This document shows positions 1-5,778 of a DNA stretch of 6,216 nucleotides, in pieces (position 1 is the first letter of the stretch; each line of letters begins with the position of its first letter). The notes beneath the pieces are model-generated. The model searched no databases. It had not been told where the DNA came from and was given only the letters and a program-made list of their open reading frames with translations. This DNA comes from JBEDKD01 sp041172365 (GTDB lineage Bacteria; Cyanobacteriota; Cyanobacteriia; Cyanobacteriales; Microcoleaceae), in contig JBEDKD010000434.1 in NCBI GenBank assembly GCA_041172365.1, forward strand, positions 1-6,216, in the 5' to 3' direction. The position numbers and the translations under genes are program-made.

Positions 1-35
1 GGAATGGGGAATGGGGAAGGGGGAATGGAGAATGG
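1..35. repeat. heptanucleotide short tandem repeat (GGAATGG)n, partial
   Basis: Five consecutive 7-nt units can be read without gaps: GGAATGG, GGAATGG, GGAAGGG, GGAATGG, AGAATGG. The array starts at the window edge and probably continues to the left. Heptameric short tandem repeats (STRR) are a known feature of cyanobacterial intergenic DNA. No gene is visible between here and the cysC start. Confidence 0.8.
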
Positions 36-68
36 GTTGGTTTTTGACAACCTCAAACCTAATACCAG

Positions 69-94
69 TCACTTGTCACCAATCACTTGTCACC
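69..94. repeat. 14-nt direct repeat containing TCACTTGTCACC
   Basis: TCACTTGTCACC occurs at 69-80 and again at 83-94, a 14-nt period (twice seven). The flanks also repeat CCTCAAAC at 51-58 and 100-107. This is low-complexity intergenic sequence just upstream of cysC. I found no convincing promoter hexamer pair in it. Confidence 0.7.
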
Positions 95-146
95 TCACAC
101 CTCAAACAGATTGTCAGTTAATTAAATTAGAAAAACACACAGAAAA

Positions 147-680
147 ATGACACAAGAAAAAGGTTGTATCCTATGGTTTACTGGTTTAAGTGGAGCCGGA
201 AAAACGACCATTAGTGCAGGAGTCGAGGAAAAACTCAAAACCCAAGGTTATAAAGTCGAACTCTTAGATGGAGATATCGTCAGAACTAATTTATCGAAAG
301 GCTTAGGCTTTAGTAAAGAAGATCGAGATATTAATATTCGACGTATCGGATTTGTCGCTCACTTATTAAGTCGAAATGGAGTGATCGCGATCACCGCAGC
401 TATTAGTCCCTATAAAACAATACGAGACGAAATTCGTGAAATGGAACCTAATTTCATCGAAGTCTATGTCAACGCGTCCTTAGAAATGTGCGAAAAGCGC
501 GATATTAAAGGATTATATGCCAAAGCCCGGGCGGGACAACTCAAAGGTTTTACAGGAATAGATGATCCTTATGAAGAACCCACCAACCCTGAAATTATCT
601 GTAATACCGATACCGAAACCATAGACGAAAGTATTGCCAAAGTCATTTCTTATTTAGCACAATCAGGTTATATCAAGTAA
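147..680 (+). CDS. cysC: adenylylsulfate (APS) kinase CysC
   Basis: This enzyme phosphorylates adenylylsulfate (APS) with ATP to give PAPS, the donor for sulfotransferases and for PAPS-dependent assimilatory reduction; it acts in the cytoplasm. The 177-aa length fits a stand-alone CysC with no sulfurylase fusion. Seen in the sequence: P-loop GLSGAGKT at residues 13-20; LDGDIVR at 40-46 followed by the LGFSKEDR stretch (53-60) and NIRR (63-66), which match the APS-binding part of the family; ISPYK at 86-90, whose serine corresponds to the phosphoserine position of E. coli CysC; and KGLYAKARAG followed by GFTGIDDPYE near residues 120-143, the family lid signature. The ATG at 147 puts the P-loop at the usual distance from the N-terminus. 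Only a weak A-rich leader precedes it, with no clear Shine-Dalgarno. The gene is complete and appears intact. It precedes the polysaccharide export genes by 176 nt, so PAPS for polysaccharide sulfation is a plausible role, though inferred from context. Confidence 0.96.
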   Translation: MTQEKGCILWFTGLSGAGKTTISAGVEEKLKTQGYKVELLDGDIVRTNLSKGLGFSKEDRDINIRRIGFVAHLLSRNGVIAITAAISPYKTIRDEIREMEPNFIEVYVNASLEMCEKRDIKGLYAKARAGQLKGFTGIDDPYEEPTNPEIICNTDTETIDESIAKVISYLAQSGYIK

Positions 681-691
681 TCAATTGGCTC

Positions 692-805
692 AGAAACCGG
701 GTTTCTGGAGAAAAGGTTGATTACCATCAGGATTTTGACAAGAAACCGGGTTTCTGGAGAAAACTTTGAACACCGATCAAGATTTTGACAAGAAACCGGG
801 TTTCT
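692..805. repeat. tandem 49/50-nt repeat, each unit starting with palindrome AGAAACCGGGTTTCT
   Basis: The palindrome AGAAACC-G-GGTTTCT occurs identically at 692-706, 741-755 and 791-805. The DNA between copies is also related: each interval begins with GGAGAAAA and ends with GATTTTGACA, so the array is 2.3 copies of a unit of 49 nt (692-740) and 50 nt (741-790). The first copy is extended by a flanking C/G pair (691 and 707). Each copy can fold as a 6-bp stem with a CGG loop, 7 bp for copy 1. Related AGAAACC..GGTTTCT palindromes are, from memory, widespread in cyanobacterial intergenic regions. The array fills most of the cysC-OPX gap. Confidence 0.85.
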
Positions 806-813
806 CACTTTTT
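791..813 (+). terminator. possible intrinsic terminator after cysC (third palindrome plus T-run)
   Basis: The third palindrome copy (stem AGAAAC/GTTTCT, loop CGG) is followed after three bases (CAC) by five Ts at 809-813. This could end cysC transcription about 110-130 nt past the stop codon. The stem is short and only partly GC, so function is uncertain. Copies 1 and 2 lack a T-run. Confidence 0.35.
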
Positions 814-856
814 GCTAAGATAATCTAGTTAGGCTGAATTGCTTAAGTCATAAGTG

Positions 857-2455
857 ATGAAAAAAACAGACAAAGTTAATATCGTCAACAGTTTAATACT
901 GTCAAGCTCGATCGCGCTATTCCAGATATTCTCAAACCCATCGGAGGCAAAAAGCCAATTACCACCGCCACCTCCATCACCGTTACCCCCACCCACAGAG
1001 ATACCTATTCCTAATTCGATACCTATTCCTAATTCGATACCCCCAGCCCTGCCGAGCCAAAATAGATCACAAACATCAGAAGCTTATATATTAGGCTCCG
1101 GCGATCGCGTGCAAATAGATATCTTTAACGTCCCCGAATATAGTGGAGACAAAGGGCAATATCAAATACTCGCCGACGGTACTCTGAATTTACCCTTAGT
1201 GGGATATGTCAGTGTTTCCGGGCTCACCCTAGATCAAGCCACCACAGCCATTTCCCAACAATATAACAAATACTTAAAACGACCTTCTATTACCCTCAAA
1301 CTGCTGGCTTCACGTCCCCTTCAAGTCGCGATCGCGGGAGAAGTATATAAACCCGGATCATATACAGTCCCCTTAACCACAGGTTTGATCAACCCCGGAA
1401 GTCTTGTCGCGACACAACAACCCACCGTCACCCGTGCCATCCAACTCGCGGGAGGAATAACCCCCACAGCCGACATCCGTAACGTCAAAATCAGACGTAG
1501 CCAACGTAACGGTCCCGAACAAATTCTCAATGTCGATCTCTGGTCATTATTACAGACAGGAGACTTACAAGCCGATATTACCCTCCGTGACGGTGATAGT
1601 ATTTTTATACCCACAGTCACAGAACTTAACCGACTAGAAGCCCGTCAAATCGGCGACTCTAACTTTGCCGCGACTAATACTCAACCGATTAATATTGCCG
1701 TCGTGGGAGAAGTATTACGTCCGGGGACCTATACTCTGAGCAATGATCCCAAAAATCTTACCCTTGGGGTTAATAATAATGTCAACGGTATGGCTATGCC
1801 CCAAACCATGAATGAACCCAGCCTACCCAACGGGATCATGGGATTAGCCACAGTCACCACCGCGGTAAAAATGGCAGGAGGAATTACCCCTCTGGCAGAT
1901 ATTCGCAAAGTCATCGTGCGACGCGTCACGAGGGCAGGTACCGAACAAACGATTAATATTGATCTATGGCAATTATTACAAACAGGGGATGTCACTCAAG
2001 ACATAGCCCTACAAAGCGGTGATACCATCGTCGTATCCAAAGCCGAGACAACTCAAGATAACGATCAAACCGCGATCGCGACTTCCAACCTCTCACCCAG
2101 TAGTATTAGTATTAGTATCGTCGGAGAAGTATTACGTCCAGGGCCCCTAGTGGTTCCCCCCAATACCCCCTTAAATCAAGCCCTAGTCGCGACAGGGGGA
2201 TTTAATAAAGCCAGAGCCGAAATGGATTCAGTGGATCTAGTCCGGGTTAATCCCAATGGTACCGTCACCAGACGCAAAGTGCGAATTGATTTTGGAGCCT
2301 CCCCCAACGAAGATACCAACCCCATTTTACGAAATAATGACGTGATTATGGTTCGACGTACCGGAAACGCGGCATTTTCCGATCGCGTGGGAAATACCAT
2401 CGGTCCGATCGCGCCCTTTCTCGGTCTTTTCCGAGTTATTAATCTATTATGGTAA
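857..2455 (+). CDS. polysaccharide export outer-membrane protein (OPX/Wza-like, three SLBB domains)
   Basis: Probable outer-membrane exit channel for capsule or exopolysaccharide in a Wzx/Wzy-type pathway, partnered with the Wzc-like protein downstream. Numbering is from the ATG at 857 (532 aa). The N-terminus MKKTDK plus a hydrophobic stretch (about 11-26) and SEA near 29-31 resembles a Sec signal peptide; no lipobox cysteine is present. A proline-rich linker (35-66) follows. The polysaccharide export domain begins at AYILGSGDRVQIDIF (76-90) and runs to about 150. Three SLBB domains follow at about 155-252, 277-394 and 417-500, each opening with a GEVxxPG motif (GEVYKPG, GEVLRPG, GEVLRPG). 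SLBB1 and SLBB2 are close copies (AGGITPxADIR, DLWxLLQTGD), pointing to internal duplication. The C-terminus (about 512-532) is hydrophobic and ends in Trp, perhaps an outer-membrane segment. A GTG at 854 abuts the ATG; I prefer the ATG. There is no clear ribosome binding site. Three exact HIP1 octamers lie inside. Confidence 0.92.
   Translation: MKKTDKVNIVNSLILSSSIALFQIFSNPSEAKSQLPPPPPSPLPPPTEIPIPNSIPIPNSIPPALPSQNRSQTSEAYILGSGDRVQIDIFNVPEYSGDKGQYQILADGTLNLPLVGYVSVSGLTLDQATTAISQQYNKYLKRPSITLKLLASRPLQVAIAGEVYKPGSYTVPLTTGLINPGSLVATQQPTVTRAIQLAGGITPTADIRNVKIRRSQRNGPEQILNVDLWSLLQTGDLQADITLRDGDSIFIPTVTELNRLEARQIGDSNFAATNTQPINIAVVGEVLRPGTYTLSNDPKNLTLGVNNNVNGMAMPQTMNEPSLPNGIMGLATVTTAVKMAGGITPLADIRKVIVRRVTRAGTEQTINIDLWQLLQTGDVTQDIALQSGDTIVVSKAETTQDNDQTAIATSNLSPSSISISIVGEVLRPGPLVVPPNTPLNQALVATGGFNKARAEMDSVDLVRVNPNGTVTRRKVRIDFGASPNEDTNPILRNNDVIMVRRTGNAAFSDRVGNTIGPIAPFLGLFRVINLLW
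1001..1036 (+). repeat. perfect 18-nt tandem duplication in the OPX coding sequence
   Basis: ATACCTATTCCTAATTCG occurs twice back to back (1001-1018, 1019-1036), encoding IPIPNS twice. It lies in the proline-rich linker between signal peptide and export domain. The repeat keeps the frame, and perfect identity suggests a recent slippage event, so linker length may vary among strains. Confidence 0.9.
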
Positions 2456-2468
2456 TAGTGAAAAACTG

Positions 2469-2492
2469 GAGTAATTAAGTAAGAAATTACTC
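2469..2492. other. inverted repeat between the OPX and Wzc-like genes
   Basis: GAGTAATT (2469-2476) and AATTACTC (2485-2492) form a perfect 8-bp stem with an 8-nt loop, 13 nt after the OPX stop. It is AT-rich and has no T-run, so it is a poor intrinsic terminator. It may be an mRNA-processing or stabilising hairpin, or an operator. A second small stem, CCATC (2529-2533) with GATGG (2538-2542), follows. Confidence 0.4.
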
Positions 2493-2588
2493 ACATATCA
2501 ATTCCCAAATATAAACTCAGTTTGACTACCATCCACCGATGGAATCAAGGTGCATATAAGATCGGCTAATTTTAGTTAAATAAAAACC

Positions 2589-2595
2589 AAGGGAG
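2589..2595 (+). promoter_or_regulatory. ribosome binding site of the Wzc-like gene
   Basis: AAGGGAG lies 10 nt before the ATG at 2606, close to the Shine-Dalgarno consensus. It supports that start and is the only clear one among the plus-strand genes here. Confidence 0.65.
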
Positions 2596-2605
2596 TTTCA
2601 TAAAA

Positions 2606-4969
2606 ATGCGAGGCAAATCTAATTTATCCCGATTAAATCATCACCAAAATTCCTTAAATAATCCATATTTAGAAACAGGGGGAGGTTCCTTTGTCGATGT
2701 AGAAATTCCCCATTATCCTGTCAATATTCCTCAACGCAAAAAAAAATTGAGTGAGGTAATTCGCCGACAAATGTTATTAATTGGTGGAGTCGCGATCGCG
2801 ACAACAACCGCGGCCTTTAGTTGGACCTTAAATCAACCCTATCAATATCAAGGACAATTTCAACTATTAGTCGAACCCGTTAAAGAAGCCAATTCCCCAC
2901 CAAAAATGCTTCCTGACGCGATGAAAAATTCAGGATTAGCCCCCGTGACACCAGGGGCAACTCCCTTTGACTACGACTCCCAAATAGAAGTTTTGCAGAG
3001 TCAAAAAGTGATGGAGCCTATTATTAAACAAATTCAAACTCGTTATCCCGAAGTAAATTATGCTAATCTCTTGCAAAAAAATCCCTATCAGAAAAAATGG
3101 GGAAAAAATGCACTCATTGTCAAACGTCTCAATAATACCAAAATTATTGATGTCACCTATCAAGATATGAGTCCGAAGAAAGTGCAATTTATCTTAGAAA
3201 AAGTAGCACAAGGTTATCTTAAATATAGCACACCAAGTAAACCTTGGATTGAAAAAGCCATTCAATTAGTGCAATCAAAAGTCCCCACATTACAAAAAGA
3301 GGCGACTAATCTTAAAGGTGAAATGCGGCAATTACAACAAAAGTATAATTTTATTGATCCCCAAATTCAAAGTAAACAAATTTCCGAGCAAAACAGTCAA
3401 ATTCAAGCCCAACAATTAGAGGTTTCCAGTCAATTAAATCAACAACAGGCTCTTTATGAGACACTCCAAGTGCAGTTAGGTTTAGATCCGAAACAAGCCT
3501 TAACCGCGATCGCGCTCAGTCAATCTCCTCGTTATCAAGGTTTATTAACCCAATTACAGCAGTTAGAAATTAAACTCGCGATCGACTCCGCGACTTTTAC
3601 CGATCAAACCCCTCAAATTTTAACACAACAAGACCAACATAAAAATATAGTGACAATGTTAAACGAAGAAGCCAAAAAGATATTAGGAGATGAATTAGCC
3701 AAAGCCAATCCCCAGATTTTAGCATATCAAGATACGGTGCGATTAGACTTAACCAAACAATTAATCGGTGCCGCGAATCAAATTCAAGTATTAAAAGTGC
3801 GCCAAAAAGTGCTGAATCAAGCCGGGGAACAATTAAAGAAATACACCCAAGAGTTACCCGTGGTAGCCAGTCGTTATCTGGATTTACAGCGTCAATTAGA
3901 AATGACGAATAATCAAATTAATTCCTTAATGCAAAAGAGTCAATCTTTAGAGTTAGATGCCTTAGCGCAACAACAGGGAAGTTGGGAATTAATAAGTAAG
4001 CCAGAGGTGCCCCGTGACGAGAATGGAGTCTTTATTCCTGCTTTCCCCATTATGCCCTTAAATGTCGCGTTAGGAGGCTTAGGGGGTGTATTATTAGGCA
4101 TCGGATTAGCTTATTTAGTCGAAAGAGTACGCAATAAAAAGGTATTTCAATCCCCTGAAGAAGTTAAATATTCCATTCGTTTACCTTTATTAGGTGTTAT
4201 TCCGGCAACCGATCACTGGGGAATGCTTCCCCCTGTTAAAGATCCTACCTTAGATATTCCCTTTTCTCCTACTCCTTCTGGGAGTCCAGAAAAAACCGCG
4301 ATTACTTATCAGGAAACTCGCAGTGCCCTTCCTACCGATCCTTTTCAGGAGTCATTTCGCGGGTTAAATGCCAATTTACGGTTATATAAATTTGAGAAAC
4401 CCATTCGCTCTTGTGTGGTAACATCCTGTCAAATTGGGGATGGAAAATCAACCGTCGCGGTAAATTTCGCGATCGCGGCGGCCGCGATGGGGCAAAAAGT
4501 ATTATTAGTCGATGCAGACTTGCGTCGTCCCCAAGTGCATCGAATGTTAGATATCAGTAATGAAGAGGGATTAAGTAATGTAATTCGTCAAGATTTGGAA
4601 GTAGAAAAAGTGATACAACGATCGCGCTTTGAGCACAACCTTCATATCTTAACATCAGGAAATATTCCCATCGATCCCACCAAATTATTATCCTCAGCAC
4701 AAATGTCAAAATTGATGGAAAAATTAGCCCATCAATACGACTTAGTAATTTATGATACACCGCCATTATTAGGATTAGCCGATGCCAATTTATTAGGAGT
4801 ACATACGGATGGTTTAATGTTAGTAGTAGGATTACATCAAACCGAACGAGAAGCACTATTATTAGCCTTAGAAGACTTAAAAATGGGACCCACACCACTT
4901 TTAGGCATAGTAGCCAATGGGGATAAAACCAGTCATTCCTATTATCAATATTACTCCTCAACTGTTTAG
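2606..4969 (+). CDS. Wzc-like polysaccharide co-polymerase with BY-kinase (tyrosine autokinase) domain
   Basis: Inner-membrane chain-length regulator fused to a cytoplasmic bacterial tyrosine kinase, working with the OPX protein upstream to polymerise and export polysaccharide. The 787 aa read as: cytoplasmic N-terminus; basic KKK then membrane segment about 55-75; Wzz-type periplasmic domain with Gln-rich, helix-prone stretches (about 215-450); GNVR-like region about 416-470; proline-rich PAFPIMP (478-484) before a second membrane segment about 485-505; linker 510-580; kinase domain about 580-787. Kinase motifs: Walker A SCQIGDGKST (607-616, Lys614), Walker A' LLVDADLRRPQ (633-643), Walker B LVIYDTPP (713-720, Asp717). 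The tail SHSYYQYYSSTV has four tyrosines (779, 780, 782, 783), the expected autophosphorylation cluster. Oddities: Ile609 where BY-kinases usually have Pro in PGxGKS/T, and Asn588 at the second Arg of the ExxRxxR oligomerisation motif (Glu582 and Arg585 are kept). The gene starts 150 nt after the OPX stop, probably in the same operon. Three exact HIP1 sites lie inside. Confidence 0.94.
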   Translation: MRGKSNLSRLNHHQNSLNNPYLETGGGSFVDVEIPHYPVNIPQRKKKLSEVIRRQMLLIGGVAIATTTAAFSWTLNQPYQYQGQFQLLVEPVKEANSPPKMLPDAMKNSGLAPVTPGATPFDYDSQIEVLQSQKVMEPIIKQIQTRYPEVNYANLLQKNPYQKKWGKNALIVKRLNNTKIIDVTYQDMSPKKVQFILEKVAQGYLKYSTPSKPWIEKAIQLVQSKVPTLQKEATNLKGEMRQLQQKYNFIDPQIQSKQISEQNSQIQAQQLEVSSQLNQQQALYETLQVQLGLDPKQALTAIALSQSPRYQGLLTQLQQLEIKLAIDSATFTDQTPQILTQQDQHKNIVTMLNEEAKKILGDELAKANPQILAYQDTVRLDLTKQLIGAANQIQVLKVRQKVLNQAGEQLKKYTQELPVVASRYLDLQRQLEMTNNQINSLMQKSQSLELDALAQQQGSWELISKPEVPRDENGVFIPAFPIMPLNVALGGLGGVLLGIGLAYLVERVRNKKVFQSPEEVKYSIRLPLLGVIPATDHWGMLPPVKDPTLDIPFSPTPSGSPEKTAITYQETRSALPTDPFQESFRGLNANLRLYKFEKPIRSCVVTSCQIGDGKSTVAVNFAIAAAAMGQKVLLVDADLRRPQVHRMLDISNEEGLSNVIRQDLEVEKVIQRSRFEHNLHILTSGNIPIDPTKLLSSAQMSKLMEKLAHQYDLVIYDTPPLLGLADANLLGVHTDGLMLVVGLHQTEREALLLALEDLKMGPTPLLGIVANGDKTSHSYYQYYSSTV

Positions 4970-4978
4970 AAAAAAGTA

Positions 4979-4999
4979 GCACGGGCATCTTGCCCGTGC
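4979..4999 (-). terminator. strong hairpin, probable terminator of the convergent toxin-antitoxin operon
   Basis: GCACGGGCA (4979-4987) and TGCCCGTGC (4991-4999) form a perfect 9-bp GC-rich stem with a 3-nt loop. Read on the minus strand, the stem is followed by TAC and six Ts (complement of the A-run 4970-4975), a good intrinsic terminator for the leftward operon. Read on the plus strand there is no T-run, but the hairpin starts 9 nt after the Wzc-like stop and may still protect or end that mRNA. The same stem sequence is, from memory, a dispersed repeat in cyanobacterial genomes. Confidence 0.75.
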
Positions 5000-5029
5000 C
5001 ATAAGTGTAAAAACCATGCACCAGACAAC

Positions 5030-5389
5030 TCAAAAGGAATCTGATTTTGATTGAGGTGGACGGTTAACTCTAATCAATTTACCTCTCAACGTTTCTTGCT
5101 CAGAAATAGCTTCATTGATGCGATTGGCTAACTCTTTAAAATTCAAGTCTTCTGTACAGACAATGATACCAGCATGAGCGATATTTGAGCGATGTAATTT
5201 CATATAATCACGCCGATTTCCTGTTAAAACAGTTCGCTCCATACTGGTAGCAAAAGCTAATACTTCATCATCAGGAATTTTCTGATTTGCTTTTCCTGCT
5301 TCCTGTACTGTTAGGACATCGTGGCCTAAATCTCTGAGAAATTTGACGACGGCTAGAGAGAAATTTTCATCAGTGTAAAAACGTGCCAC
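5030..5389 (-). CDS. DUF5615 PIN-like domain protein, probable toxin of a toxin-antitoxin pair
   Basis: Probable ribonuclease-type toxin, the second gene of a two-gene operon with a DUF433 antitoxin. The 119 aa match the small DUF5615 PIN-like family: the N-terminal strand ends in the acidic motif FYTDENF (Asp7, Glu8), then FLRDLGHDV (17-25), IPDDEVLAFA (38-47) with acidic residues Asp40-Glu42, and VLTGNRRDYMKLH (54-66) with Asp61. These acidic positions would form the metal site by analogy with PIN nucleases; activity and target are inferred, not shown. The start is GTG, supported by AAGGAG at 5403-5398, 8 nt upstream and inside the last antitoxin codons; the next in-frame Met is residue 50, beyond the core motif. 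The C-terminus is basic then polar (RPPQSKSDSF). Only three bases separate it from the antitoxin stop, so translational coupling is likely. It runs toward the Wzc-like gene. Confidence 0.85.
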   Translation of the reverse strand: MARFYTDENFSLAVVKFLRDLGHDVLTVQEAGKANQKIPDDEVLAFATSMERTVLTGNRRDYMKLHRSNIAHAGIIVCTEDLNFKELANRINEAISEQETLRGKLIRVNRPPQSKSDSF

Positions 5390-5392
5390 GTT

Positions 5393-5740
5393 TCAATCTC
5401 CTTCACTGTCTTCCATCACTTCATCATTGGCTCTAATCGCGTCTTCAATTTCTTCTAAGTAGGCATCTGAATAGGCCCAGGCATTGACTAAATCAGCGGC
5501 AGTAAGATGAGGAAATGATTCTAGGATAACAGCATCAGAAGCCCCTAGACGACGATAATTTACCAGAGTCCAAACGGGGATGCGACTATTACCAACACAG
5601 GCATCTCCACCGCAGACACCCGCCGTTTTTTTGATCCCTAAAGAACCGTTAGTTAATGTTTTTGTTAGTAGGCTAATGAGTTCTGTTTTTTCAGCTATAT
5701 TCAGGCTGATAACGTAATTTTCTAATTCTTTTACGGTCAT
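5393..5740 (-). CDS. DUF433 family protein, probable antitoxin
   Basis: Probable antitoxin partnering the DUF5615 toxin immediately downstream. The 115 aa split into a short N-terminal helical part (1-34) and a DUF433 domain (about 36-105), a compact winged-helix-like fold. The family signature is clear: GVCGGDACVGNSRIPVW (41-57), then YRRLGASDAVIL (62-73), FPHLTAADLVNAWAY (76-90) and EEIEDAIRAND (96-106), followed by an acidic tail ending at residue 115. DUF433 proteins are commonly encoded directly before DUF5615 genes, and the antitoxin-first order here is the usual one for autoregulated pairs. The ATG at 5740 is preceded by GAGAGG and five As, a reasonable ribosome binding site. DNA binding to its own promoter, toxin neutralisation and a role in plasmid or island maintenance are inferred from the family. 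Confidence 0.87.
   Translation of the reverse strand: MTVKELENYVISLNIAEKTELISLLTKTLTNGSLGIKKTAGVCGGDACVGNSRIPVWTLVNYRRLGASDAVILESFPHLTAADLVNAWAYSDAYLEEIEDAIRANDEVMEDSEGD
5398..5403 (-). promoter_or_regulatory. ribosome binding site of the DUF5615 toxin
   Basis: AAGGAG on the minus strand lies 8 nt before the GTG start and overlaps the final codons of the antitoxin gene. It decides the GTG as start and implies that toxin translation follows antitoxin translation. Confidence 0.75.
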
Positions 5741-5778
5741 TTTTTCCTCTCTTTTTTGAATGGAGAGACTAGCTTAAT

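Noticed and set aside
692..805. Regularly spaced identical 15-nt sequences resembling a mini CRISPR array
   Set aside because: The intervals between them are similar to each other rather than unique spacers, the repeat is only 15 nt, and no cas gene is present. It is a tandem repeat with an embedded palindrome.
785..824. Promoter for the OPX gene from TTGACA (785-790) and GATAAT (819-824)
   Set aside because: The spacer is 28 nt, far from 16-18. TTGACA is part of the repeat unit and also occurs at 735-740, so it is not specific evidence of a promoter.
854..856. GTG start of the OPX gene directly before the ATG
   Set aside because: The adjacent ATG at 857 is the stronger start and gives a normal signal peptide beginning MKK. 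The difference is one residue.
1321..2400. Minus-strand open frames of 74-99 codons opposite the OPX gene
   Set aside because: They are antisense shadows of a clear coding sequence with SLBB motifs, and have no plausible product.
2522..2560. Promoter for the Wzc-like gene from TTGACT (2522-2527) and TATAAG (2555-2560)
   Set aside because: The spacer is 27 nt, too long for a standard sigma-70-type promoter.
4554..5033. 159-codon open frame on the minus strand
   Set aside because: It lies opposite the kinase domain, whose motifs are unmistakable on the plus strand, and its translation shows no family signature.
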